From assembly GCA_038210135.1 (NCBI GenBank), contig JBBQWZ010000018.1, forward strand, positions 41,250 through 105,249: 64,000 nt of DNA, read 5' to 3'. Of this stretch, positions 1-8,214 are shown in pieces. Source of the stretch: JBBQWZ01 sp038210135 (GTDB taxonomy: Bacteria; Acidobacteriota; Terriglobia; Bryobacterales; Bryobacteraceae). The number at the start of each line of letters is the position of its first letter. The first letter of the stretch is position 1. The notes below the pieces were generated by a model that did not search any database, was not told the origin of the DNA, and saw nothing but the letters and a program-made list of their open reading frames with translations. A program made the translations under genes and the position numbers.

Positions 1-1
1 C

Positions 2-2620
2 AAAACCGGCACCATCGAGGACATCACTTCGGGCTCGAACGCCCAGCAATCGCGCGCGTCTTCAGGCGGTGGAGTCGCCCCTGAAATTTCGCCCGACGGC
101 CACTGGCTCACCTTCGCTCGCCGCATCCCCGACGGAACCATCTCCTATAAAGGGCAGAAATTCGGCCCCCGCAGCGCCCTCATTCTCCGCAACCTCGACA
201 CCGGCGCCGAGAAGGTCATCATGGATCCCATCGAAATGGACATGGCCGAGGGCATGAAGACCTGGCGCGTCCTTCCGGGCTATAGCTGGACCCGCGATTC
301 GAAATCCATCTGGATCTCGCAAGGCGGCAAGATCCGCAGGCTCGACGTCGCAACCGGCCGCGTGGACACCGTACCCTTCAACGCCAAAGTGGACCGCACC
401 CTCTCTGAGATGGCCTACAAATCCGTCCCACTGCACGAAGGTCCCGTGGCCACTCGATTCGCTCGCTGGCCCGTCGGCTGCGGACCCGCGCTCGCCTTCC
501 AGGCCTTCGGCAAAGTCTGGGTCATCGATTTAGCCGGACGCGCACCTCGCCGCCTGACCTCTCTCCCTGACCGCATCTTCGAATACTCGCCCGCCTGTTC
601 CCCCGACGGCAAGCGGATCGCCTTCACCACCTGGGAAGAACAGAAAGCCGGCCATGTCTGGATCGCCGACGTCGGCGTCAGCGCGCCCGCGGCGCCCCGC
701 CCCATCACAACCACCGCCGCCGAATACGCGCAAACCGCCTGGTCCCCCGACGGCAAGGAAGTCATTGCCGCACGCGGATCCGGCGAGACCTTCCGCGGCC
801 GCACGTTAGTAGAAAATCCCTGGTACGAAATCGTCCGCATCCCGGCATCTGGCGGCCCCGCAATCGCCGTCGCCACGGGTAAATCCGCTGGCGGCCGCCG
901 CGCCATCACCCAACCCAGCTACGGACCGGAAGGCCGCATCTTCTTCCCCGACTTCATCACCGAACGCCGCGACGGCCGCGACCAGCCCGTCACCGATCTC
1001 GTCTCCGTCCGCCCCGACGGCAGCGATCGCCGCATCCATATGAAGTTCGCTTTCGCCGACGAAGCCGTCCCCTCGCCCGATGGGAAATATGTCGCCTTCG
1101 AGGAAGGCGACAACGTCTACCTCACGCCCTTCGCCTGGAACGGTGTCGGCACGCAGCCGCTCCAGGCCGACAAAAAACACGCCAAATTCCCCATCAAAGC
1201 CCTCTCCAAAGAAGGCGGCATGTTCATCCACTGGCGCGACACGCAAACCGTAGAATTCGGCAGCGGACCCCGCTATCACAGCTACAACGTCACCGACGAA
1301 AAGACCAACTCAATTGATCTCAACCTTACCGCCCCGCGTGATATCCCGAAAGGCTCCATCGCCTTAACCAACGCCAAAATAATCACGCTCGACAGTAGAA
1401 AAGTGATCGATCGCGGAACCATCGTCGTCAAAGACGGACGCATCGCCTGCGTCGGCGACTGCGCCACCACCGGCGCAACCGTCATCGACGCCAAAGGCAA
1501 AACGATCATCCCCGGCTGGATCGACATGCACGCCCACCATCACCGCGAGAACTCCGGCATGGTCCCCGCACACAACTGGGAAACCGCCATCTACCTCGCC
1601 TACGGAGTCACCACCACGCTCGACAATTCCGTGTGGAACCAGAACATTTTCCCCACCGCGGAAATGATCGAAGCCGGCATGATCCTCGGACCCCGCATCT
1701 TCTCCACCGGCGATCCCCTCTACAACGGCGACGGCTCGCGCCAGAACGAACTCGTGAGCCTCGAAGTCACCGAAGCCAACGTCAACCGCCTGGTCAGTTG
1801 GGGTGCCGTGTCGATGAAGCAATACTTGCAGCCCCGCCGCGATCAGCGCCAGTGGGTCGCCGAAGCCGCCCGCAAGCGCGGAGCCATGGTTACCGCCGAA
1901 GGCGATTCCCTCGAATACAACCTGGGCATGATCATCGACGGACAAACCGGCTTCGAACACCCCATGAGCTACGCGCCCTTATATAACGACGCCGCGAAAT
2001 TCTTCGGCATGGCCAAAGCCGTTTATTCCCCGACCTTCATCGTCGGCGGAGCCGGCCCTTGGAATGAAGAATATTGGTGGCAGGAATCCGACGTATGGAA
2101 AGACGAAAAAGCCCGCCGCTGGCTTCCCTGGCGCAATTTAATTCCCAATACAAGAAGAAGAATGCTGCGCCCGGCCACCGATTATAGCTACCCAATGATC
2201 GCCCAAGGCCTCGCCGACATCATCGCCCAAGGAGGCTACGGAGCCATAGGAAGCCACGGCCAACAACACGGAATCGGCAGCCACTGGGAAACCTGGATGG
2301 CCGCCAGCGCCCTAGGCCCCATGGGAGCCCTGGAAGTAGCCAGCCTCCACGGAGCCCATTTTCTAGGAGTAGAAAAAGACCTCGGCTCTCTCACTGTGGG
2401 CAAGCTCGCAGACCTGATGGTCCTGGACGCCGACCCCTTAGTCGACATAAGAAACACGAGCAAGATCCAGTACGTGATGAAAGCCGGCCGCCTATGGCAA
2501 GCCAGCACTTTGGATGAAGTCTGGCCCGCAAAGAAGCCCTTCGGCGACTACTACTGGGTAGATAATGATGCCCTGAAGTCCGACGACCGCCCCACCGACT
2601 ACTGGGATCGGAGGCGGTAA
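2..2620 (+). CDS. TolB-type beta-propeller / amidohydrolase, 5' end outside window
   Basis: The frame is open to the left edge, so the true start lies upstream and at least 872 residues are visible. The first ~440 residues carry repeated propeller blades of the PD40/TolB kind (SPDGKRIAF, WSPDGKEV, PSPDGKYVAF). They are followed by an amidohydrolase domain. The metal-binding HxH strand is in GWIDMHAHHH near 1520-1550, a later His is in GFEHPMSYA, and the family-typical end GKLADLMVLDADPL is present. Such fusions are usually secreted metal-dependent hydrolases of cyclic amides or peptides; the substrate cannot be read from sequence. The metal ligands support an active enzyme. No functional partner is evident downstream. 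Confidence 0.85.
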   Translation, partial: KTGTIEDITSGSNAQQSRASSGGGVAPEISPDGHWLTFARRIPDGTISYKGQKFGPRSALILRNLDTGAEKVIMDPIEMDMAEGMKTWRVLPGYSWTRDSKSIWISQGGKIRRLDVATGRVDTVPFNAKVDRTLSEMAYKSVPLHEGPVATRFARWPVGCGPALAFQAFGKVWVIDLAGRAPRRLTSLPDRIFEYSPACSPDGKRIAFTTWEEQKAGHVWIADVGVSAPAAPRPITTTAAEYAQTAWSPDGKEVIAARGSGETFRGRTLVENPWYEIVRIPASGGPAIAVATGKSAGGRRAITQPSYGPEGRIFFPDFITERRDGRDQPVTDLVSVRPDGSDRRIHMKFAFADEAVPSPDGKYVAFEEGDNVYLTPFAWNGVGTQPLQADKKHAKFPIKALSKEGGMFIHWRDTQTVEFGSGPRYHSYNVTDEKTNSIDLNLTAPRDIPKGSIALTNAKIITLDSRKVIDRGTIVVKDGRIACVGDCATTGATVIDAKGKTIIPGWIDMHAHHHRENSGMVPAHNWETAIYLAYGVTTTLDNSVWNQNIFPTAEMIEAGMILGPRIFSTGDPLYNGDGSRQNELVSLEVTEANVNRLVSWGAVSMKQYLQPRRDQRQWVAEAARKRGAMVTAEGDSLEYNLGMIIDGQTGFEHPMSYAPLYNDAAKFFGMAKAVYSPTFIVGGAGPWNEEYWWQESDVWKDEKARRWLPWRNLIPNTRRRMLRPATDYSYPMIAQGLADIIAQGGYGAIGSHGQQHGIGSHWETWMAASALGPMGALEVASLHGAHFLGVEKDLGSLTVGKLADLMVLDADPLVDIRNTSKIQYVMKAGRLWQASTLDEVWPAKKPFGDYYWVDNDALKSDDRPTDYWDRRR

Positions 2621-2661
2621 GTGGCATAGGTCTCCGACCTGTGCTCACTATTAGGGCCCCA

Positions 2662-2690
2662 AACCGTGTCAACGATTGATTGACGCGGTT
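2662..2690 (+). terminator. 11-bp hairpin after the amidohydrolase gene
   Basis: AACCGTGTCAA (2662-2672) pairs with TTGACGCGGTT (2680-2690) around a 7-nt loop, with one G-U wobble in RNA, followed by GTTT. It lies 40 bp past the stop codon. The T-tract is weak, so it may instead be an operator for the next gene. Confidence 0.4.
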
Positions 2691-2760
2691 GTTTCGGTTC
2701 TAACAGCACCGCACCCGCCCGTTTCCAGAGCGTCAGAACGGAAGGAGATATTCTGGAGCT

Positions 2761-4008
2761 ATGGTGGAAGCCCCGTTATCGGAAGCCCTTGAGTACTCAA
2801 TTCTGTCAATCGTCTGCAGGAATCCATCTGATGCACGGCACCAGGACTCGTGGGGTGCTTGGCGAGAGGCAGTTCAGCGAACCGTACGGGGTTTTGCTGA
2901 CGCCGCACTATTAGCGGCATTCAGACGCCTTTGGAAACGGGGTGTGCTGCGACTGACTAAGCCTGATTCGCAGCGTTACCATGCTTACGACTACTCGGGA
3001 AACGATTCCGACGACGACTCGTTTTTCTTTATGGGACCGTTCAACGCTTCGATAACGGATGAAGGTCGCAGTCATTGGGATCGGAGTGAAGCGCCGAAAA
3101 CCACGGTATTCATTAGCCACATCGGTGAAGAGATGGCTGTGGCGCTTAAGCTACAGACGCTCATCCAATCAGCCTTCGGAAGTGCCTTTCCGGTGTTCGT
3201 TTCGAGCGATCCCGCCAGCTTGGGCGGAGGTGAGGAATGGTATCACTATATTCTCGACAATCTTGCAAAAGCCAAGGTCGTTCTGGTACTTCTATCCCCG
3301 GAATCCGCAGAGAAGCCGTGGATCAATTTTGAGGCCGGATTCGGCAAAGGGCAAAAGTCTCGGGTGATCCCGCTTGCATTTCGAGGCTTGTCGTTCGATT
3401 CTCTACCGTACCCGCTCAAGGGTTTGCAGGGATACCAACTTCAGCAGTTGGCGAACATCTTGACCGAGATTGCAAGGCGCATGTGCGTCCCGATGGGCAA
3501 TCTCGATTTAGACGCCGCCTGGGAAGAGATCAAGAGCATTCAGGCGGTGCTACCTGCGAAGAAGCTGTCACTGGAATTCCGGCCCAACATTGGCTACCCG
3601 AAATGGAACTGCGAGTTTGCAATCGCCAATCACGGCAACCGAGATGTAGAGCCGCTTGAGGTCGTCATTCTTATCCCTTCAGCAATCCTCTACTGTCCCT
3701 ACCGCCCGGTCGTTGATACAGCGATACTCGAAGTTCGTGAGATCGGCGTTGACAACCTGATGTGGACGGAAATCACGTACCGCAACAACCGAGAACCGAA
3801 GCCTGACCGATTCGCTAGACCTGAACGGCTGGCGACCTGCGTTTCGCCGGGAAGCCAACAAGTGCTCCAGCTTGTCCATCCCGAAATCCGTTTCCCGCTA
3901 CAAGCTCACGAACTGGAGCAGCCGATCCGCTACAAAATTACCGCCAAGAACATGCAACCAGCCGAAGGCATAATCTCCCTCAAAGATAAGCTGATTCCAC
4001 CTGCTTAG
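2761..4008 (+). CDS. TIR-domain protein with N-terminal winged-helix-like region
   Basis: This 415-residue protein has a TIR domain at about residues 115-235: TVFISHIGEE opens it, then VFVSSDPASL, a VVLVLLSPESAEKPWINFE stretch and RVIPLAF. The glutamate of WINFEAGFG is in the place of the catalytic Glu of NAD-cleaving TIR domains. The first ~90 residues (LRRL-like 'FRRLWKRGVLRLTKP') resemble a winged-helix module. The last ~140 residues look beta-rich (FAIANHGNRDVEPLEVVIL) and could be a sensing domain. Bacterial TIR proteins of this sort often act in anti-phage defence by depleting NAD; that role is inferred. An AAGGAG lies 13 nt before the ATG. It sits beside transposon debris and meets a broken gene tail to tail. 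Confidence 0.8.
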   Translation: MVEAPLSEALEYSILSIVCRNPSDARHQDSWGAWREAVQRTVRGFADAALLAAFRRLWKRGVLRLTKPDSQRYHAYDYSGNDSDDDSFFFMGPFNASITDEGRSHWDRSEAPKTTVFISHIGEEMAVALKLQTLIQSAFGSAFPVFVSSDPASLGGGEEWYHYILDNLAKAKVVLVLLSPESAEKPWINFEAGFGKGQKSRVIPLAFRGLSFDSLPYPLKGLQGYQLQQLANILTEIARRMCVPMGNLDLDAAWEEIKSIQAVLPAKKLSLEFRPNIGYPKWNCEFAIANHGNRDVEPLEVVILIPSAILYCPYRPVVDTAILEVREIGVDNLMWTEITYRNNREPKPDRFARPERLATCVSPGSQQVLQLVHPEIRFPLQAHELEQPIRYKITAKNMQPAEGIISLKDKLIPPA

Positions 4009-4345
4009 TCGTTACCTTCTGCGACTGTCCGATGTAGTTCTCTCCGAATAGCGGAGAAGACTTGCTCGACGGTGATCTCAGAGGGGAATCCTCCGACCAA
4101 TGGACTCCTCGCCACGTTTGACGGTATGCCACGATCTAGTTGCAACGCAATCGGGAGAACCACCAAGCCATGTTGCTTCGTCCAGTGGGTCTCGTGATTG
4201 CCTCAAGATCACCATGCTGATCTGATCGTACTTACGACTCTTGTCCAAGTTCACCGGACTGAAGTTGATTCTCAAGAACATCCACCCTGAGCAAATACCC
4301 GTTCGCCCACAGTTGAGCGCTCGTCCTTCCGCCTCCTAAGTCCAT
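4005..4345 (-). pseudogene. frame-disrupted gene remnant convergent with the TIR gene
   Basis: On the minus strand protein-like sequence continues only if the frame is changed. An ATG at 4345 reads MDLGGGRTSAQLWANGYLLR and stops at a TAA. A second frame carries KYDQISMVILRQ to DEATWL. A third carries VVLPIALQLDRGIPS through EITVEQVFSAIRREL to a TAA at 4005-4007. That TAA overlaps the stop codon of the TIR gene, a tight tail-to-tail arrangement expected of a real gene pair. I read it as one gene broken by two frameshifts (or sequencing errors). The family was not recognised. Confidence 0.35.
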
Positions 4346-4379
4346 CTGCGAGGACCATTCAGGCTAGAATTGCCGAGGC

Positions 4380-4887
4380 CGCGTAAAATCGAGGGTGTAA
4401 ATTAGGGCCTTGACAGGCCATGCCGCCGCTGGCTCCAGTGGAAGTATTCCAAGACTTTCACGAAAGGAGCTGGCAAACAGCATGGCCAAGAACAGAATAG
4501 AGCGAGACGAGCTTGCGAGCAAGCTCATGGAGACGGCGAGCAGTGGCGAGGACCCGTTACGGGCGATGGCGGAACTGCTGACGGACTTCGTGATGGAGGC
4601 CGAAGTGACGGCCAAAGTGGGGGCGGAAGCGCACGAGCGGAGCGAGGAGCGAACCACGCACCGCAACGGGCATCGGGAGCGGCGCTGGGACACTCGGTTG
4701 GGCACGTTACGGTTACAGGTCCCGAAGCTGCGCGAGGGCGGTTACGTACCGAGCTTCATCGAGCACCGCAAGCGCAGCGAGCAGGCGCTGATCAGCGTGA
4801 TTCAAGAGGCGGTGGTGAAGGGCGTTTCGACGCGCAAGATCGAGGCTGTGTTGGAACAGTTGGGCATCGCGGGCGTATCGGCGGGGC
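4380..4887 (+). mobile_element. truncated IS256 (mutator-type) insertion sequence, left end only
   Basis: The left part includes a probable terminal region (GAGGGTGTAAATTAGGGCC around 4392) and the first third of an IS256-family transposase. The element breaks off near 4887 and no right end is found, so it is a non-mobile relic. Confidence 0.7.
4482..4887 (+). pseudogene. IS256-family transposase, 3'-truncated
   Basis: ATG 4482 opens MAKNRIERDELASKLMETAS, followed by the typical N-terminal segment of mutator transposases (EERTTHRNGHRERRWDTR, LRLQVPKLREGGYVPSF, RKRSEQALISVIQEAVVKG, STRKIEAVLEQLGIAGVSAG). About 135 of the ~400 residues expected are present, and the DDE catalytic domain is missing. 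The frame runs on by chance through repeat debris into the next real gene, producing an artificial 416-codon open frame. An AAAGGAG lies upstream of the ATG. Confidence 0.8.
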
Positions 4888-4892
4888 GGAAA

Positions 4893-5006
4893 CCGGGGGC
4901 GGAAACCGTGCCAACCAAGCGTGGACACAATTCTTCCCAATTGTTCCTCATAGGGGGCGGAACCGGGGGCGGAACCGTGCCAAACAAGCCTGGACACAAT
5001 TTATCC
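4893..5006 (+). repeat. two diverged ~45-bp direct repeats next to the IS relic
   Basis: CCGGGGGCGGAA, CCGTGCCAA and TGGACACAATT occur in the same order at 4893-4938 and 4963-5006. A shorter GGGGGCGGAAAGTGTG follows near 5051. They look like end fragments of several inserted elements. The stretch 5007-5231 holds no gene I can support. Confidence 0.55.
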
Positions 5007-5231
5007 TCCCCTATATCGCCGTTCGGAAAACACGCGGCGCGCGGAAACGGGGGGCGGAAAGTGTGTACATGTGACATGACGATACATGACGACGAACTAC
5101 CTGGAGAACTTTACCGCCTTCTCTTCAATACTTTAGCAACCGCACCCCCTCCCCGATTCGCATCCGCCAGACTCACACAAAGGTTTGTGCGGACCCTGCT
5201 TAGCCGGTACCATCAGGCTTGGAGAACGCAG

Positions 5232-5660
5232 TTGCCTTTCATCAGCCTTACCCGATTACGCATCCGTTCCATTCGCTTCTTGCCGTTCTTCGCGGTCCTT
5301 ACTATCCGGGCGCTTCAGCAGGTCAAGAAGGCGTCCGGCTTCCAAACCGGAGCGCTCCTGCCCGACCGCGACTGGACGTTTTGGACCCTGACTGCCTGGG
5401 ACAGCCCGGAAAACATGCGCCTCTACATGACAAACGAGGCGCACAAGAAGGCCATGCCACACCTCATGCATTGGTGCGACGAGGCATCGGTCGCCCACTG
5501 GACTCAGGACGAAGCTAGCTTGCCGACGTGGGAAGAGGCGGACCGCAAGATGCGGGAAAGCGGGCGAGCCTCGAAGGTCCACCATCCGAGTCCCCAACAC
5601 GCAACGCTGACCTACCGCGCGCCGCGAACTTCGCGCTTCGCCCCCATTCGCCGAGCCTGA
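5232..5660 (+). CDS. small ABM/DUF3291-like domain protein, TTG start
   Basis: The frame reads MPFISLTRLRIRSIRFLPFF from a TTG at 5232, preceded by GGAG seven bases upstream (CTTGGAGAACGCAG). This start gives a 142-residue protein. It has the usual order of a dimeric alpha/beta-barrel domain related to antibiotic-biosynthesis monooxygenases and DUF3291: RTFW-type motif WTFWTLTAW, then NMRLYMTNEAHKKAMPHLMHWCDEA, then WEEADRKMRESGRASKVHHPS. The function in this family is unproven. It shares its frame with the upstream transposase relic but has its own ribosome site, so it should be annotated separately. Confidence 0.75.
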   Translation: MPFISLTRLRIRSIRFLPFFAVLTIRALQQVKKASGFQTGALLPDRDWTFWTLTAWDSPENMRLYMTNEAHKKAMPHLMHWCDEASVAHWTQDEASLPTWEEADRKMRESGRASKVHHPSPQHATLTYRAPRTSRFAPIRRA

Positions 5661-5681
5661 ACCGCAGGTTACTAAACCGGC

Positions 5682-6113
5682 TTAACGGCGAGGGAAAAGC
5701 GCCTTGGCGGCGGGAGAAGTGAGCGCCCACAAGCCGTACGCGCCGAGCGCCGTCCCGAACGGGAAGTGAATCAATTGAATCGCCGACAGCACCACGCCGA
5801 ACATCCGTGACCAGGGCTTCCGCTTGAGTAATGCCCAACCTAGAATCACGCTGGGTACGGCCAGCAGCATCGCGGCAAGAAAGATCACTCCGCCGATGGA
5901 CGTCAGCAGAATCATGACGCCGAGCTGATCTTGCGTAGACGTTCCGGAACCGACCAGCGCCGTCAGGGCGACGAATATCACGGTGCCTAGGATCCCGCAC
6001 ACCACTCCGATTCCGCCGAAAATCAAGTGCAGAATCGCAATCGCGCGGACATGCGTCTCCATCGGATTCGCAGCAGCCGGAGCATAGGTGGCGGCAGGTG
6101 GATACGGTGTCAC
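5682..6113 (-). CDS. small multi-pass membrane protein
   Basis: 143 residues with a Pro/Ala-rich head (TPYPPAATYAPAAANP), a METHVRAIAILHL segment, then about four hydrophobic helices (GGIGVVCGILGTVIFVAL, MILLTSIGGVIFLAAMLL, SVILGWALLKRK, MFGVVLSAIQLIHF). The layout resembles DUF4064-like four-helix proteins. No function can be assigned. The start is a GTG at 6113 without a clear ribosome site; ATG 6062 is an alternative. The gene lies 27 bp downstream of the next minus-strand gene and may be co-transcribed with it. Confidence 0.6.
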   Translation of the reverse strand: MTPYPPAATYAPAAANPMETHVRAIAILHLIFGGIGVVCGILGTVIFVALTALVGSGTSTQDQLGVMILLTSIGGVIFLAAMLLAVPSVILGWALLKRKPWSRMFGVVLSAIQLIHFPFGTALGAYGLWALTSPAAKALFPRR

Positions 6114-6140
6114 AGGCGAGGTTTTAGCGTACCACCGGGA

Positions 6141-7115
6141 TTACCGCCATGGCGGTTTGTTGAAGAACGTGACGAACGCTTTGCCGTCGAGGACTAGCAT
6201 CGGATCATTGTTCTTCGGGTGATTCCGCTTCTGAAGCGCGTACGTGACCACACGGCCGCCTGCCGATCGCGCCGTCAGCGTGGAGTCGGTTGCGGTCCAT
6301 GTCCCGCGATCGACGGATTGCGTCGTTGCGCCGCCATTCGGACCATACGAATCCGACTCGCCCGCGTAGTCGTAGCGGCCATCCGCCTGCAGCGTGAAGC
6401 ATTGGTTTGAAGCCCGCGCGCCGCCGCCGACCGCGTTGACGTTCGCCACGTAACACCACTTTCCGGCCAATTCCTGCGTGACGCGGCCGGACCCCATCGC
6501 AGGGCTTGATTCCCGCCCTTCGACGACCCGGTTGCAGACGAGCAGCCCGCCCGGACCGCTCAGCGTCATCACATCGCCCGCGACCTTGTAGCCCAGCTTG
6601 ACGGAAGTCTGCGGAGTCGTCATCGTCACGCTTGCCCCGTCATTCTGATAGCGGAACGCCTCGCCGTTCGCGACCCCGGTGCCGTCCGCGTTGAACCGCA
6701 TCATGCCCGTCGGCGTCCGCCAGTTTCCCACGATCCCGGCATCCTTCCCCGCGGCTCCAGGAGGGGACGAATCGACCCCCGTTGCGCGGGCTAGCGGATT
6801 GATTTTCTCGACCGGCTCCAGCCGGTATTTCACGCCTTGCGTGGTCAAAACCAGCCCGATGCCCGCGCGCTTGATCTCGAAAGGAAACGCATCCGCGCCG
6901 GCCACGAACTTGCCGCTCAGAATCTCTTTCGACAAGTGGCCGATCAGCGGCAGTTTCGCTCCCTGGAACAGGATTGTTCCCCTATAGTCCTTGCCGGACG
7001 CTTTCAGCACCAGGCGAATCTCGTCGCCCTTGAATTCCCCCTCGAACGGATCGTCTTTGGAGACGGCCGGAACCGATAAGGCAATCAGTGCGATCAAGAG
7101 TAGGCGAAGCGGCAA
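6141..7115 (-). CDS. secreted hypothetical protein, TTG start
   Basis: 324 residues beginning with a clear signal peptide (MPLRLLLIALIALSVPAVS). The start is a TTG at 7115, fixed by a strong GGAGG six to seven bases upstream. Two parts are visible: an N-terminal beta-rich part (FEGEFKGDEIRLVLKASG) and a C-terminal part with repeated strand motifs such as GRYDYAGESDSYGPNGG, RGTWTATDSTLTARSAGG and FVTFFNKPPWR. The C-terminal half resembles lipocalin-like or calycin sheets seen in secreted acidobacterial proteins, but no family is recognised. It lies downstream of the DUF4097 operon, separated from it by a terminator. Confidence 0.65.
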   Translation of the reverse strand: MPLRLLLIALIALSVPAVSKDDPFEGEFKGDEIRLVLKASGKDYRGTILFQGAKLPLIGHLSKEILSGKFVAGADAFPFEIKRAGIGLVLTTQGVKYRLEPVEKINPLARATGVDSSPPGAAGKDAGIVGNWRTPTGMMRFNADGTGVANGEAFRYQNDGASVTMTTPQTSVKLGYKVAGDVMTLSGPGGLLVCNRVVEGRESSPAMGSGRVTQELAGKWCYVANVNAVGGGARASNQCFTLQADGRYDYAGESDSYGPNGGATTQSVDRGTWTATDSTLTARSAGGRVVTYALQKRNHPKNNDPMLVLDGKAFVTFFNKPPWR

Positions 7116-7273
7116 GGCAGTCCTCCGGTCCGGGGCAAATAGTCCTACCTATAATGGCGTAAACCGAGTCCGTCCAGCCTCATTTATTTTGGGAAGCGGA
7201 ATCTCTTTCAGTGACCGTGGACGTTCGACACCGAATTCATCACGACGCTCTCGACTCAATCCGAAAACAAAAA

Positions 7274-7299
7274 CGCACCCGGGAGTAACCCCGAGTGCG
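7274..7299 (-). terminator. Rho-independent terminator of the sigma/DUF4097 operon
   Basis: Read on the minus strand, CGCAC-U-CGGG pairs with CCCG-G-GUGCG around a 6-nt loop, followed by TTTTTGTTTT. The internal U-G wobble pairs only on this strand, which matches the direction of the upstream DUF4097 gene. Confidence 0.75.
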
Positions 7300-7322
7300 T
7301 CGGCAATTCTTCTGTCACCCGA

Positions 7323-8177
7323 TTATTTCTTTTTCCGGATATAAATGCGCCCATTCAGCGTCGTGAACGTCAATTCCGGACCGCCCCCGTTGATCGTGCC
7401 CACCATCGCCCGGTCGATTCTCACCCGGTACTTGCCGCCGCGATCGCGTCCGTCCTCCACCGTCGGCGCCTTATTCGGATTCAACTGCAGATCGAAATCC
7501 GTGTAGATATCGCCGTTATCGGCTTTCATCTTGAGATTCGCTTTGGTGTCCGGCGGCAGTGTAACGTCGATGCTCCCATTCAGCGTGCTGAACGACATCG
7601 CCTTGCCGGGCGTAATCCGATCGAACGATACGACCAGCTTTCCGTTCAGCGCGTGCGCCACCACCGATCCGGTCATGTTGGTCAGCGTCACGTTGCCGTT
7701 GGTGTTATCGACGTCCGCCTCACCCGACACGTGATCGACCAGGATGTCGCCGCCATTCACCGTCGCCAGGTTCAGCGACGTCGCGAACGGAACTGTCACC
7801 GTGATGTCCGACGCGCGGAACACGCTGCCGCCAATCGTCACGATGTTGTTGTCTTCGGTGATCTCGAGCCCGCCTGACGTGTTGTCAATCCGCTTCATGC
7901 CATCCGACCCGCGCTCTCGATCGCGATCGCGGTCCCTATCGCGATCCCGTTCCTTGGTCGCTCGGCCCTTCGACTCGACCAGCACCTCTTTGCCGTCGTA
8001 GCCTTTCACGTTGATACTGCCGTGGAGCAGATGCACGCGCAGCTTTACCGGCTGCCCTGGATTTCGGAGCGGAACCTTTACCGCGTCCTGCGCCAGCGCG
8101 GATCCCGCCAGGGCCATCGCCAGCCCTGTTCCAATGAGTGCACTTCGAAATTGCGTCTTCAAGTTTCTCGTCTTCAT
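7323..8177 (-). CDS. DUF4097-family beta-helix protein, secreted
   Basis: 284 residues with a signal peptide (SALIGTGLAMALAGSALAQ) followed by repeated short strands of the DUF4097 kind: SINVKGYDGKEVLVES, VTVPFATSLNLATVNGGDI, GNVTLTNMTGSV, FSTLNGSIDVTLPP, LTFTTLNGRIYIRKKK. These repeats form an adhesin-like beta-helix; the role is unknown. A low-complexity Asp-Arg run lies at about residues 78-90. An AGGGACAACC precedes ATG 8177. It is the last gene of the sigma-factor operon and a paralogue of the gene just upstream. Confidence 0.8.
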   Translation of the reverse strand: MKTRNLKTQFRSALIGTGLAMALAGSALAQDAVKVPLRNPGQPVKLRVHLLHGSINVKGYDGKEVLVESKGRATKERDRDRDRDRDRERGSDGMKRIDNTSGGLEITEDNNIVTIGGSVFRASDITVTVPFATSLNLATVNGGDILVDHVSGEADVDNTNGNVTLTNMTGSVVAHALNGKLVVSFDRITPGKAMSFSTLNGSIDVTLPPDTKANLKMKADNGDIYTDFDLQLNPNKAPTVEDGRDRGGKYRVRIDRAMVGTINGGGPELTFTTLNGRIYIRKKK

Positions 8178-8214
8178 GGTTGTCCCTATCTTTCGTATCC
8201 CGTTCCTTCCGGGA

